NCBI GenBank assembly: GCA_945872815.1
Contig: CAMCAY010000022.1
Span: 1 to 33,478, forward strand
Length of the DNA stretch: 33,478 bases
Source: Chitinophaga pinensis
GTDB taxonomy: Bacteria; Bacteroidota; Bacteroidia; Chitinophagales; Chitinophagaceae
Direction: 5' to 3'
Under the pieces are notes generated by a model. It was not told the origin of the DNA. It did not search any database and saw nothing but the letters and a program-made list of their open reading frames with translations. Every line of letters starts with the position of its first letter. The stretch's first letter is position 1. Shown here piece after piece: positions 8,092-16,169 of this stretch. Both the position numbers and the translations under genes were made by a program.

Positions 8092-8460
8092 ATGAAAAGA
8101 TTGTCATTAGTAGCTATCATGCTATGCACTATTTTATTTAGTCAACAATTATATGCTCAAACAGCTAAATCAGAAACCATTAAAGTGTGGGGAAACTGTG
8201 GTATGTGCAAGAAGAGAATTGAAAAATCCGCAAAATCAGCCGGTGCCATCACTGCTTCATGGGATGCTGAAAAACTTGAACTGCAAGTAACTTTTGATGA
8301 AAATCAAACAAGCAGTATAAGCATACAACAAGCCATTGCCAATGCTGGATATGATACACAGGATATTACAGCGGATGACAAAGCTTATAATAAATTGTCA
8401 GGATGCTGTAAATATGATCGTAAAGCGCCAATGCCTTCCATTATTAATTCAAACCATTGA
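8092..8460 (+). CDS. Exported heavy-metal-associated (HMA) domain protein
   Basis: The protein of 122 residues has a signal peptide (1-23, ending LYAQ) and one HMA fold. The metal site is GNCGMCKKRIE with C36 and C39 (CxxC), and IANAGYDT near 82-89 is the typical end of the domain. A short tail carries an adjacent Cys pair (GCCKYD, C105-C106). HMA domains bind Cu(I) and similar soft metals through the CxxC. An exported single-domain form suggests periplasmic metal binding or handover. It overlaps nothing, and its stop is 2 nt before the next ATG, implying coupled translation. Confidence 0.88.
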   Translation: MKRLSLVAIMLCTILFSQQLYAQTAKSETIKVWGNCGMCKKRIEKSAKSAGAITASWDAEKLELQVTFDENQTSSISIQQAIANAGYDTQDITADDKAYNKLSGCCKYDRKAPMPSIINSNH

Positions 8461-8462
8461 AG

Positions 8463-9008
8463 ATGAAGAAAATTATTATTGCCTTAATTATTTGTATTTC
8501 TTTTGCGTCACAAGCTCAAATAAAAACAGTTACTATTCAGGCAAGCGGACTTACCTGCAGTATGTGCAGTAACTCTATCAACAAGGCATTGAAGTCAATT
8601 CCTTACATTGATAATGTTGTTGCCAATATTAAAAATTCAACTTTTGAAATAAATTTCAAATCAACCAGTGATATCAGTTTTGATTTGCTTAAAAAGAAAG
8701 TAGAAGACGCGGGTTTTTTTGTTGCCAAAATGGAAGTGAATTTGCTTTTTGAGAATGTAAAAGTAGTCAATGATGAACATGTGGAACTAAACGGCACGAT
8801 GTATCATTTTCTGAATGTTCCTGAAAAAGTATTGAATGGTTATCGTACAGTTCGAATTTTAGATAAAGGATTTGTTTCTTCAAAAGAGTATAAAAAGAAT
8901 CAAAAATATACGGCCATGGATTGCTATCGAACAGGTGTTATGGGAGCTTGTTGCAATAAAAAACTAAAAACATCCGGAACAAGAATCTATCACGTAACTA
9001 TTTCCTAA
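8463..9008 (+). CDS. Exported HMA-domain protein with Cys-containing C-terminal region
   Basis: The protein of 181 residues has a signal peptide (1-19, SQAQ), an HMA domain (about 20-90) with the metal site GLTCSMCSNSI (C32, C35), and a second region of about 90 residues. That region ends in DCYRTGVMGACCNKK (C154, C163, C164) and matches nothing I recognise. I chose ATG 8463 over the in-frame TTG at 8457 because the latter lies inside the previous reading frame's last codons and adds only two residues. The shared CxxC domain plus C-terminal CC pair suggests it and its upstream neighbour are diverged duplicates acting on the same metal. A terminator follows. Confidence 0.87.
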   Translation: MKKIIIALIICISFASQAQIKTVTIQASGLTCSMCSNSINKALKSIPYIDNVVANIKNSTFEINFKSTSDISFDLLKKKVEDAGFFVAKMEVNLLFENVKVVNDEHVELNGTMYHFLNVPEKVLNGYRTVRILDKGFVSSKEYKKNQKYTAMDCYRTGVMGACCNKKLKTSGTRIYHVTIS

Positions 9009-9017
9009 TGATTCTTT

Positions 9018-9060
9018 AGATACAGGCTTGAAGATACTTTGGGCCTGTATCTTTTTATTT
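9018..9060 (+). terminator. Hairpin terminator inside the metal cluster
   Basis: AGATACAGGC (9018-9027) pairs with GCCTGTATCT (9043-9052), followed by TTTTTATTT. It lies between the second HMA gene and the barrel gene, only 8 nt before the latter's ATG, so the barrel protein may be expressed by read-through at a lower level. Confidence 0.75.
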
Positions 9061-9067
9061 TAATGCT

Positions 9068-9883
9068 ATGAAGAAACAAATGTTTTTTTTAATTTTTATT
9101 ATTTCATTTTCCTATCAGGCAAAAACACAGGAATTGTTTGTTTTTACTGAGCCTGCCAGCAATATGGCGAAGGGTAATATTGGATTCAGATTATCCAATT
9201 CATTCATGAAGGAAAAAAATACCGGAGATATTAATGTTCATATTTTTCCCGAAATCATGTTCGGTATTTCAAAAAAAATTATGATACATGGCGAGGCTTT
9301 TGTATCCAACAGAAATAAATCCATGGCAGCTGAAGGCGGTTCATTTTACATGAAATATCGTTTTTACAGTCATGATGAAGTGCACAGTCATTTCAGGATG
9401 GCACTATTTACCAGAATGGCTTGGAATAATAGTGAAATTCATCAGGACGCGATTGATTTAAACGGACTTAACTCAGGAGTGGAGCTGGGGACAATTGCAA
9501 CTAAATTGATTCATAAAGTGGCAGTTTCATCTTCAGTTTCTTCTCTCTTTGCTGCAGATAATATCAATCAAACATGGATGGATGGTGCTGAACCAGACAG
9601 AAATGCTATGAATTATACTTTATCTTTTGGAAAGTTGATGTTACCCAAGGAATACGTAAACTATAATCAAACCAATTTGAATGTAATGCTGGAATTGCTT
9701 GGGCAAATCAATTTAACAAGTGGTAAATCATTTTTGGATCTTGCGCCCTCTGTTCAATTTATTGTGAAAAGCAAATCAAGATTTGATGTTGGATATCGTT
9801 TCGCTGTGTCCAATGATTTAGAAAGAACTTCACCTAATGGTGGCTTTTTTAGATTTGAGTACAATATATTCAATGCGTTTTAA
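9068..9883 (+). CDS. Predicted outer-membrane beta-barrel protein of the metal cluster
   Basis: The protein of 271 residues has a signal peptide (1-21) and then alternating hydrophobic/polar segments throughout, such as GNIGFRLSNSF, SFYMKYRFYS and RFDVGYRFAVS. It ends FFRFEYNIFNAF, a C-terminal aromatic consistent with barrel assembly. Several His and Met residues lie in putative loops (HDEVHSHFRM, EIHQD). I do not recognise a named family. The position after the HYC_CC_PP and HMA genes suggests a role in metal handling or export across the outer membrane, which is inference. It converges with the next gene 37 nt away, with no clear terminator between. Confidence 0.75.
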   Translation: MKKQMFFLIFIISFSYQAKTQELFVFTEPASNMAKGNIGFRLSNSFMKEKNTGDINVHIFPEIMFGISKKIMIHGEAFVSNRNKSMAAEGGSFYMKYRFYSHDEVHSHFRMALFTRMAWNNSEIHQDAIDLNGLNSGVELGTIATKLIHKVAVSSSVSSLFAADNINQTWMDGAEPDRNAMNYTLSFGKLMLPKEYVNYNQTNLNVMLELLGQINLTSGKSFLDLAPSVQFIVKSKSRFDVGYRFAVSNDLERTSPNGGFFRFEYNIFNAF

Positions 9884-9920
9884 TGAATTCTAATGAATGG
9901 ACTATTAGTACCTAAAAAAA

Positions 9921-11105
9921 CTACTTTTCAAAATAAGCAATTGTTCCGCCCACCCAGGTTTGGTTTTGATTATATCTAGTTCCAATCATTTTTCCTTTGC
10001 TGAGTCTGGCAAGATTATGAACAGCAATGGGTCGTGGCCATCCTTTTTTTCTGAAATAAAACAATCTGATCTCTGCTTTTGCAGGCTCGTCGGGTGTATC
10101 AATGATAGAAGCATATTCCACTTTTCTCTGAAGAATCCAATTTTCAGGATCACTGATAGAATCAATTGAGTCTTGTGTAACGTCAATAATGACGCCCATT
10201 CCTGCATAGGAAAAAAGGGGCTTTAAAACAAATTCATCGAAATTTACCGGTTGTTTAAGTTCGTTCAAAAAATAAGTCTCAGGTATAAATGGATGTTGTA
10301 AATAGGGTAAAGTGTATTTGCTGATTCTGTAAAACCAGTTGGGATGAGGAATCCATTCAACTTGGTATTTTTTATTTACATCTATGTATTTTTTAAGTTG
10401 ATCTTGTTCCAGGTCATCGAAAATAATTCTATTGAATATTTTATCGATTTTTATTTTACTTCCATTCCGGTTGTAAAACAAAGAATCATTTTCTGCTATT
10501 ATTGAACTGATGCATACTGTCGGGATTCCTAAAATTGATTCCGTGCATTTGAAATCTATGAACGTTTTTTGTTTTTCCGGAAATGCTTCGAGTAGAATTA
10601 CATTTTCGGGATTGTTTTCTCCAATGATGATTTCTTTTAAAAGTTGCACATAAGTTTCCTTATTATAGCCGTTTAAATAAGAATCGAAATTGTCTGGGAT
10701 AGAAGCGTAATCAGTGGTTAAGCTGTTATTAAGTATTTGAAATCCGTACAACGAAGGGAAGCCCTGCATTTCAATCAGTTGAGGAACAATATTACCCTGG
10801 TCATCCTTGCAAACACCAAAATCAAACACCATCATTTCACAATCATTTTCATCATTTGAAATATGATATTTTGAAGGGATGCTTTGATTTGTCAGGGATA
10901 TGAAATCTTTGTCAAGGATAAAATCTATTATATGCTCACAGGTATCCAGCATATTTATTTTAAAATCTTTGGGAATAAAAATAGGTGTTTCTGCAATTCT
11001 GAATCCTGATTTGCAATTTGTTATTTCCTCAAATCGACGAATATAATCCTCGTATTTTTTTTCTGTAAAATTGCTATTGAATTTTTCCCTGATTGAGTGT
11101 ATCAT
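9921..11105 (-). CDS. Uncharacterised, probable circularly permuted ATP-grasp ligase
   Basis: The protein of 394 residues has no signal peptide, and I cannot name the family. ATP-grasp signatures are visible but in permuted order. A metal-site-like block comes first (VFDFG with D95, then LIEMQGFPSLYGFQ with E112 and Q114, resembling the Asp...ExN motif). Next is ENVILLEAFPEKQKTFIDF (167-185) and a Rossmann-like middle. Near the C-terminus are the nucleotide elements: KPLFSYAGMGV (295-305, Lys plus Gly-rich loop), WILQRKVEY (323-331) and EIRLFYF (345-351). In ordinary ATP-grasp enzymes the Lys/Gly loop precedes the metal motif; the order seen here is that of glutathionylspermidine synthetase and the PF14403/PF04174-type proteins. 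ExN is changed to ExQ. It starts 6 nt after its partner's stop, so the two are co-translated. Likely a carboxylate-amine or amide-forming ligase; the substrate is unknown. Confidence 0.7.
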   Translation of the reverse strand: MIHSIREKFNSNFTEKKYEDYIRRFEEITNCKSGFRIAETPIFIPKDFKINMLDTCEHIIDFILDKDFISLTNQSIPSKYHISNDENDCEMMVFDFGVCKDDQGNIVPQLIEMQGFPSLYGFQILNNSLTTDYASIPDNFDSYLNGYNKETYVQLLKEIIIGENNPENVILLEAFPEKQKTFIDFKCTESILGIPTVCISSIIAENDSLFYNRNGSKIKIDKIFNRIIFDDLEQDQLKKYIDVNKKYQVEWIPHPNWFYRISKYTLPYLQHPFIPETYFLNELKQPVNFDEFVLKPLFSYAGMGVIIDVTQDSIDSISDPENWILQRKVEYASIIDTPDEPAKAEIRLFYFRKKGWPRPIAVHNLARLSKGKMIGTRYNQNQTWVGGTIAYFEK

Positions 11106-11111
11106 AACATT

Positions 11112-11942
11112 TTACATTTCTTTATTTAAATTTTCATAGGTGGTTTGTAAAAATGCAGGAAGGATAGTCGCATAGGTTTGCATTATTTTGTCAGTGTCAT
11201 TTAACTGCCGAATCATTGATTCCCATTTTTCCCTGCCATGGTTTTCAATCACCATATTTTTCTTTTCATCAGAAAGCAAATATTGTATCATCCCGTGAGG
11301 ATCTGCTTCAGCATGGAATTGTGTCCCAACCATATAATCATTGAATTGAACTGCCATGATAGCTCTTTCATAAGGTACATGCGGTCTCTCTTTTTCAATT
11401 GCAATAATTTTTGCACCCATTTGATTCATCAATGCTTCATTTGGTTGAATTACTTGATAATCACGATGGTCAACAGCGTAAAAAGGATTACTAAGTCCTT
11501 CAAAAATAAATGGAGGTTTGTCGTTTACAAAATGAACCGGAAATACCCCGAACGATGTACTTTTTCTTTTATTGACATGCGCTATTTTAAAATACCTGCA
11601 TGCCAATTGAAAGGAATGGCATATAAAAAAAACAGATTTCTTTTTTACATTGTTTTTATTGTAATCAAGTAAATCAGTTATCCACTTAAAATAATTTTTT
11701 TCCCATGCTGTATCGGCACTATCAATCGGACTTCCGGGACCTCCGGAGGAAATATAAATGTCAAAGTCCAAAGAAGGGATGTTATTTGATAACCTTACTT
11801 CATATTCTTTGGTTTGAATAGCTATATTGTTCTTGAGAGAGAATTGTTGAATAATCTCTCTAAGGCAACGCATTCCCTGATTTTCAGTCCCTTCATAAAG
11901 GTCTAAAATGGCAATTCTGATTTCTGGATTGTACATACTCAT
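11112..11942 (-). CDS. Class I glutamine amidotransferase-like protein
   Basis: The protein of 276 residues carries a GATase1 core: oxyanion-strand SGGPGSP (66-72), nucleophile segment FFICHSFQLA (105-114) with C108, YAVDHRDYQVIQP (155-167), and the His/Glu pair in GTQFHAEADPHG (H210, E212). The Cys-His-Glu triad is therefore complete. The nucleophile elbow, normally GxCxG, has lost both glycines (F-I-C-H-S). An extension of about 60 residues after the triad (220-276) is not part of the minimal domain. Such proteins release ammonia from glutamine or cleave gamma-glutamyl bonds (GGP1/PuuD type). The co-transcribed ATP-grasp-like gene suggests a joint pathway. ATG 11942 is used; an ATG two codons downstream (11936) is equally possible. 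A weak -7-like TAAATTAG lies 7 nt upstream on the minus strand. Confidence 0.85.
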   Translation of the reverse strand: MSMYNPEIRIAILDLYEGTENQGMRCLREIIQQFSLKNNIAIQTKEYEVRLSNNIPSLDFDIYISSGGPGSPIDSADTAWEKNYFKWITDLLDYNKNNVKKKSVFFICHSFQLACRYFKIAHVNKRKSTSFGVFPVHFVNDKPPFIFEGLSNPFYAVDHRDYQVIQPNEALMNQMGAKIIAIEKERPHVPYERAIMAVQFNDYMVGTQFHAEADPHGMIQYLLSDEKKNMVIENHGREKWESMIRQLNDTDKIMQTYATILPAFLQTTYENLNKEM

Positions 11943-12007
11943 TAAGGCACTAATTTACCGATTTTAAACGAAGGAATGAATGAAAATTCAATCAGCCAAT
12001 TGTTTAT

Positions 12008-12015
12008 TATCTTCG
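12008..12015 (+). promoter_or_regulatory. -7-like element of rimO
   Basis: TATCTTCG differs from TAnnTTTG at one position. It ends 8 nt before ATG 12024 and lies downstream of the in-frame ATG at 11976, supporting the shorter RimO. Confidence 0.5.
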
Positions 12016-12023
12016 CCATTGAT

Positions 12024-13340
12024 ATGAAGACAAAAACCATTAAAAAAGACAAGGTCAATATTATAACACTAGGTTGCAGTAAGAACATGGTGGATAGTGA
12101 AGTACTGAGTGGTCAGTTGCTCGCCAACGATATTGAAACTGTACATGAAAATAATAAAAAAGACCACAATATTGTAATCATCAACACATGTGGTTTTATT
12201 GAGAAAGCAAAAGAAGAAAGTATCAACACTATTCTTGAAAATGTAAATCTCAAGAAGAAAGGAAAGTTGGATAAAGTTTTTGTTACAGGTTGTTTAAGCG
12301 AAAGATACAAAGCCAATCTGGAAGAAGAGATACCTGAAGTAGATGCCTATTTCGGTACAATGGAGTTGCCCTTGATTCTTAAAAAGTTTGAAGCCGACTA
12401 TAAAGGAGAATTGATAGGTGAACGATTGTTAAGTACGCCCCAGCATTATGCGTATATGAAAATCAGCGAAGGATGCAATCGTACTTGTTCATTTTGTGCG
12501 ATCCCATTGATGCGCGGTACTCATGTAAGCAGAACAATTGAATCATTGGTGAAAGAAGCCGAAAGTCTTGTAAAAAGAGGGGTTAAAGAAGTGATGCTGA
12601 TTGCGCAAGAACTGACTTATTATGGTTTGGATATTTACAAAAAAAGAGCTTTGCCTGATTTGTTGCATGCATTGGCTGACGTAAAAGAGCTGGAATGGAT
12701 CAGATTGCATTATGCATATCCATCTAAGTTTCCAATGGAAATTATTGATGTGATGAAAGAAAGAGATAACATTTGCAACTATCTTGATATTCCATTACAA
12801 CATGCTTCCAATAATATGCTTAAAGCGATGAAGCGTCAGATTACCAGAGAAGAAATGGAAGATTTGATAGCTGAGATAAGAAATAAAATTCCGGACATTT
12901 GTTTACGCACCACTTTGATTACCGGCTTTCCTGGAGAAACAAGAGAAGATGTGGAAGAACTGAAAACATTTTTACAAAAAATGCGTTTTGACAGAGTAGG
13001 TATATTTACGTACAGTCATGAAGAGCAAACAAGTGCGCATGAGTTAGAAGATAACATTTCTCCCGAGGAAAAAGAAGCCAGAGCCCAGGAAATTATGGAT
13101 GTTCAGCAAGATATCAGTCTAGAAAAAAATCAGGAAAAAATCGGAAAGACGCTGAAAGTAATAGTAGATAGAAAAGAAGCAGGCCGATACATCGGCAGAA
13201 CAGCATTTGATAGTGTGGAAGTGGATAACGAAGTAATTATAAATGCAGATAAAAAATTAACCATAGGCGATTTCGTATATGTAAACATTACCAAGGCATT
13301 TGATTATGACCTTGAGGGTGAGGTTGTCAATAAAAAATAA
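12024..13340 (+). CDS. rimO: Ribosomal protein S12 methylthiotransferase RimO
   Basis: The protein of 438 residues is a radical SAM methylthiotransferase that modifies an aspartate of ribosomal protein S12. The N-terminal UPF0004 domain holds three cluster cysteines, C18 (TLGCSKNMVDSEV), C56 (NTCGF) and C90 (TGC). The radical SAM CxxxCxxC is C151, C155 and C158 (GCNRTCSFCAIP). A C-terminal TRAM-like region contains VIVDRKEAGRYIGR. LGCSKNMVDSE separates RimO from the tRNA enzyme MiaB. The start is placed at 12024 because the upstream ATG (11976) adds 16 non-conserved residues and precedes the likely -7 box. bshC follows directly. Confidence 0.95.
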   Translation: MKTKTIKKDKVNIITLGCSKNMVDSEVLSGQLLANDIETVHENNKKDHNIVIINTCGFIEKAKEESINTILENVNLKKKGKLDKVFVTGCLSERYKANLEEEIPEVDAYFGTMELPLILKKFEADYKGELIGERLLSTPQHYAYMKISEGCNRTCSFCAIPLMRGTHVSRTIESLVKEAESLVKRGVKEVMLIAQELTYYGLDIYKKRALPDLLHALADVKELEWIRLHYAYPSKFPMEIIDVMKERDNICNYLDIPLQHASNNMLKAMKRQITREEMEDLIAEIRNKIPDICLRTTLITGFPGETREDVEELKTFLQKMRFDRVGIFTYSHEEQTSAHELEDNISPEEKEARAQEIMDVQQDISLEKNQEKIGKTLKVIVDRKEAGRYIGRTAFDSVEVDNEVIINADKKLTIGDFVYVNITKAFDYDLEGEVVNKK

Positions 13341-13362
13341 ATACTTAATTATTCCGAATCAG

Positions 13363-14964
13363 TTGAATGTCAAATCAACATATTGCTCTTATGCAGAAAC
13401 GCAGGCCTTTTCAGCATTGGTGAATGATTATATTAATGATAGCAATTCATTGAAACCTTTCTTTGCTTTCGATCCTTCATTCGGCGGAATAAAAGACAGT
13501 GTAGAGGCAAGAAAAAAAAATCAACCCAACAGGGGGTTGCTTGTTTCGTGTATACAGGACAGTTATGGGAAGGTAAATAGCTCAGAAAAAGTAAAGCAGA
13601 ATATACAATTGCTCAAAAGTGAAAACACTTTTACTGTATGTGCAGCACATCAGCCCAATATATTTACAGGTCATCTTTATTTTGTTTACAAGATTGTTCA
13701 TGCAATAAAGTTGGCCGATGAACTAAACAAACAAATGCCTGAATATCATTTCGTGCCTGTATATTTCATGGGTAGCGAGGATGCTGATTTGAATGAGTTG
13801 GGTGAAGTGAAAATAAAAGATAAAATCTACAAATGGGAAACCAATCAGAAAGGTGCGGTAGGCAGAATGACAATTGATGAAGGGTTTATTAAGCTTATCA
13901 ATGAAATTTCGATTGAGTTGTCATCTGAACCTTATGGAAAAGAGACAATTGCTTTGTTAGAAACTGTATATAAGAAAGGCTTGACTATAGAAAAAGCAAC
14001 ATTCTCATTGGTAAATGAATTATTCGGTAAATATGGTTTGCTGATTTTTTTGCCGGATAACAAAACTTACAAGAACGAGTTTGCAGATATAATAGAAAAA
14101 GAGTTGTTTACTTCTTTTTCAAATAAATTATTACAACAAACTATTGCTAAGTTTCCTTTGGAATACAAGGTTCAAACAGGTGGGAGAGACATTAACCTGT
14201 TTTATTTGAAAGATGGTATTAGAGAGAGAATAGAAAAAACAGCAAATGGCTATGTAGTTGTGAATACTTCAATTCATTTTACAGATGCAGATATTAAAAA
14301 TGAAACAAAAAATTTTCCGGAAAGATTCAGTCCCAATGTTATTTTGAGGCCTTTGTTTCAGGAGAAATTATTACCCAATATTGCCTTCATTGGCGGTGGA
14401 GGAGAATTGGCGTATTGGCTTGAATTAAAGAATATATTTGATGCGTCTTCCGTTCCTTATCCGGTTTTATTTTTGAGAAATTCATTTTTAATTATTTCTG
14501 AAAAATTTAAAAAAGAGCTCAATGGCCTCTCTGTTTCATTTTTGGAATTATTCAAAGATGATGATGCCTTATTAGAACAATTGGTTGCTAAATTGTCAAC
14601 TAAACAGATACTACTCGATCAAGAAAAAAATGAATTTGTTCAATTATATCAAAATATTTCAACTACTGCTTCTTCCGTAGATACTACATTGGAAAAACAT
14701 GTGGAATCCCTCAAAATAAAGGCACTTAAGAGAATATCAATATTAGAAAAGAAAATGTTTAGAGCCGAAAAGAAGCAATTTTCAAAAGAAATTCAACAGT
14801 TATTGAATGTTAAAAATGAATTGTTTCCAAATAATTATTTACAGGAAAGAGTAGATAATTTGTTTACCTTTTATGCTGTTTATGGCCCCGCATTTATAGA
14901 GCAAATTTTTCATCATTCCCTTACAACAGAGCAAAAGTTTTCTGTTTTGGAAATTGAAAAGTAA
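13363..14964 (+). CDS. bshC: Putative cysteine ligase BshC (bacillithiol synthesis)
   Basis: About 533 residues, close to B. subtilis BshC (539). BshC adds cysteine to glucosaminyl-malate in the last step of bacillithiol synthesis. Recognisable blocks are AAHQPNIFTGHLYFVYK (against the usual TGxQ...GPLYxxYK), HFVPVYFMGSEDADLNE (against FWxASEDHDxxE) and IAFIGGGGELAYWLELK, plus a coiled-coil stretch near the C-terminus. An open frame extends to ATG 13300 inside rimO, but those residues are not BshC-like. The TTG at 13363 (reading M-NVKSTYCSYAETQAFS) matches the usual N-terminus and lies 22 nt after the rimO stop. The start remains uncertain between 13300, 13306 and 13363. bshA and bshB are not in this window. 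The stop codon is formed inside a tandem repeat. Confidence 0.9.
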   Translation: MNVKSTYCSYAETQAFSALVNDYINDSNSLKPFFAFDPSFGGIKDSVEARKKNQPNRGLLVSCIQDSYGKVNSSEKVKQNIQLLKSENTFTVCAAHQPNIFTGHLYFVYKIVHAIKLADELNKQMPEYHFVPVYFMGSEDADLNELGEVKIKDKIYKWETNQKGAVGRMTIDEGFIKLINEISIELSSEPYGKETIALLETVYKKGLTIEKATFSLVNELFGKYGLLIFLPDNKTYKNEFADIIEKELFTSFSNKLLQQTIAKFPLEYKVQTGGRDINLFYLKDGIRERIEKTANGYVVVNTSIHFTDADIKNETKNFPERFSPNVILRPLFQEKLLPNIAFIGGGGELAYWLELKNIFDASSVPYPVLFLRNSFLIISEKFKKELNGLSVSFLELFKDDDALLEQLVAKLSTKQILLDQEKNEFVQLYQNISTTASSVDTTLEKHVESLKIKALKRISILEKKMFRAEKKQFSKEIQQLLNVKNELFPNNYLQERVDNLFTFYAVYGPAFIEQIFHHSLTTEQKFSVLEIEK

Positions 14965-15004
14965 AAAGTAAAAAGTAAAAAGTAAAAAGTGAAAAGTGAA
15001 AAGT
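14956..15004. repeat. 7-bp tandem repeat (RAAAAGT) x7 at the bshC stop
   Basis: Seven consecutive heptamers, GAAAAGT once, AAAAAGT four times, then GAAAAGT twice, followed by a degenerate eighth unit. The bshC stop TAA (14962-14964) straddles units 1 and 2. The rest of the 122-base gap before the next gene is A/T-rich, with short TTTTGAATTTT-like direct repeats and no gene. Confidence 0.9.
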
Positions 15005-15086
15005 GAAAAAATGGTTGTTCTTTTTTACAAGAGATATTTTTATAAGTTTTATAATGGTTTTGAATTTTAATTTTTGAATTTTGATT

Positions 15087-16100
15087 TTACATAACCATCA
15101 ACCCACATCCTCTAACATCACTGTTTTCCATTCTTCCGGTAATTTCAAAACTACCATCATGATATAACTTGCCATTATCATCGGTTGCGATAAAACTGCA
15201 GCTGTGAATGTTTACAAGGTCAATTATATTGACTACTCCTCTTTGGTATTTTTTTTCAGAAAAATCATTCTCTATTGTTTCTAGTGGATTGTCCTCGGCT
15301 CTCAATAATATCTTCATCCAGGGAGGGCAGTTGAATATGCCATTTCCTTTAGAATAGGCTTGTGACATAAGCTCAGTCATGCCATACTCTGAATGGATTT
15401 CATTTAATTCAAATTTTTCTTTTAAAATAGAGTGCATTAATTCTTTATTGATTTCTTCCCTTCTTCCTTTCATACCGCCGGTTTCCATAATGATGGTGTA
15501 TTTTAGTTGCATAGGAAATTGTTCCGCAAAATCAAGTAAAGCGTAGGAAACTCCAATCAATAATGTTTGTTGTTGATTTGATTCATTTTCCAGAATGGTT
15601 TCTTTCATTTTGCTGAATTCGTTCAGATAAAATCCACTTTTTGAATGGCCGCTTTTTTCTATTAATTGATTCACCATATAAACAAGTGAAGAGCCCTTTC
15701 TTTCCAAATAGGAGGGCAGTAAACCTAAAATGCAATAATCTTTAACATCCCCATAAAATTGTTCAAATGCAGCATTGAAACTTTTTTCATAAAGTGCAAG
15801 GTCTTTCACATAATGTTTGCTGGGAATTGTTCCAGTTGTTCCACTGCTCTCAAAGATGGCTTTTGGATTAAAATTATCCGATTTTATCTCCCTCGTTTTA
15901 AAAAACTGAATGGGTAAAAAAGGTATTTTTTGCAAGGAAGTTATCTTACCTGGTTCTATGTGTATAGCTTGACAATATTGTCGGTAGGTATCATTATGAT
16001 TGTATTGATAATGGAAAATATCAACGGCCAGTTGTTCAAAATTTTCTTTATTGCAGTTGAATATTTTGTCTGTTATCATATTGGAATTGAAATTCGTCAT
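15087..16100 (-). CDS. LuxE-family acyl-protein synthetase
   Basis: The protein of 337 residues belongs to the acyl-protein synthetase branch of adenylate-forming enzymes, which activate a carboxylic acid with ATP. It shows the P-loop-like FESSGTTGTIPSK (83-95), METGGMKGRREEI (a strand and turn before the A5 motif), and HSEYGMTELMSQAYS, the A5 motif that contacts adenine. In luminous bacteria LuxE passes fatty acyl groups to a reductase, but no luxC- or luxD-like gene is present here. The acyl substrate and acceptor are therefore unknown. The C-terminal DVRGCGLMVM ends close to the bshC repeat. An alternative start at 16079 (MITDKIF) is possible. A GCAAATTTGC palindrome lies just upstream. 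It diverges from the lipoprotein operon. Confidence 0.82.
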   Translation of the reverse strand: MTNFNSNMITDKIFNCNKENFEQLAVDIFHYQYNHNDTYRQYCQAIHIEPGKITSLQKIPFLPIQFFKTREIKSDNFNPKAIFESSGTTGTIPSKHYVKDLALYEKSFNAAFEQFYGDVKDYCILGLLPSYLERKGSSLVYMVNQLIEKSGHSKSGFYLNEFSKMKETILENESNQQQTLLIGVSYALLDFAEQFPMQLKYTIIMETGGMKGRREEINKELMHSILKEKFELNEIHSEYGMTELMSQAYSKGNGIFNCPPWMKILLRAEDNPLETIENDFSEKKYQRGVVNIIDLVNIHSCSFIATDDNGKLYHDGSFEITGRMENSDVRGCGLMVM

Positions 16101-16154
16101 TCTTTATGCAAATTTGCAACATTATTTTAAGATGGTAATATCGTTTTCGTTCTG

Positions 16155-16162
16155 TAATTTTG
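16155..16162 (+). promoter_or_regulatory. -7 element of the lipoprotein-M42 operon
   Basis: TAATTTTG matches the consensus. It ends 7 nt before ATG 16170 and 16 nt before ATG 16179. No clear -33 TTG is seen. Confidence 0.55.
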
Positions 16163-16169
16163 AAAACAA

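Noticed and set aside
11238-11672. 144-codon open frame antisense to the amidotransferase-like gene
   Set aside because: The opposite strand encodes a protein with a complete Cys-His-Glu triad; the antisense product is Cys/Phe/Ile-rich with no domain and no promoter.
14956-15004. Possible CRISPR-like array
   Set aside because: The units are 7 bp and contiguous without spacers; it is a simple tandem repeat.
16109-16118. GCAAATTTGC palindrome as an operator
   Set aside because: Ten bases in AT-rich DNA is too short to support an operator; it may simply include a degenerate -7 box (CAAATTTG) of the LuxE-type gene.
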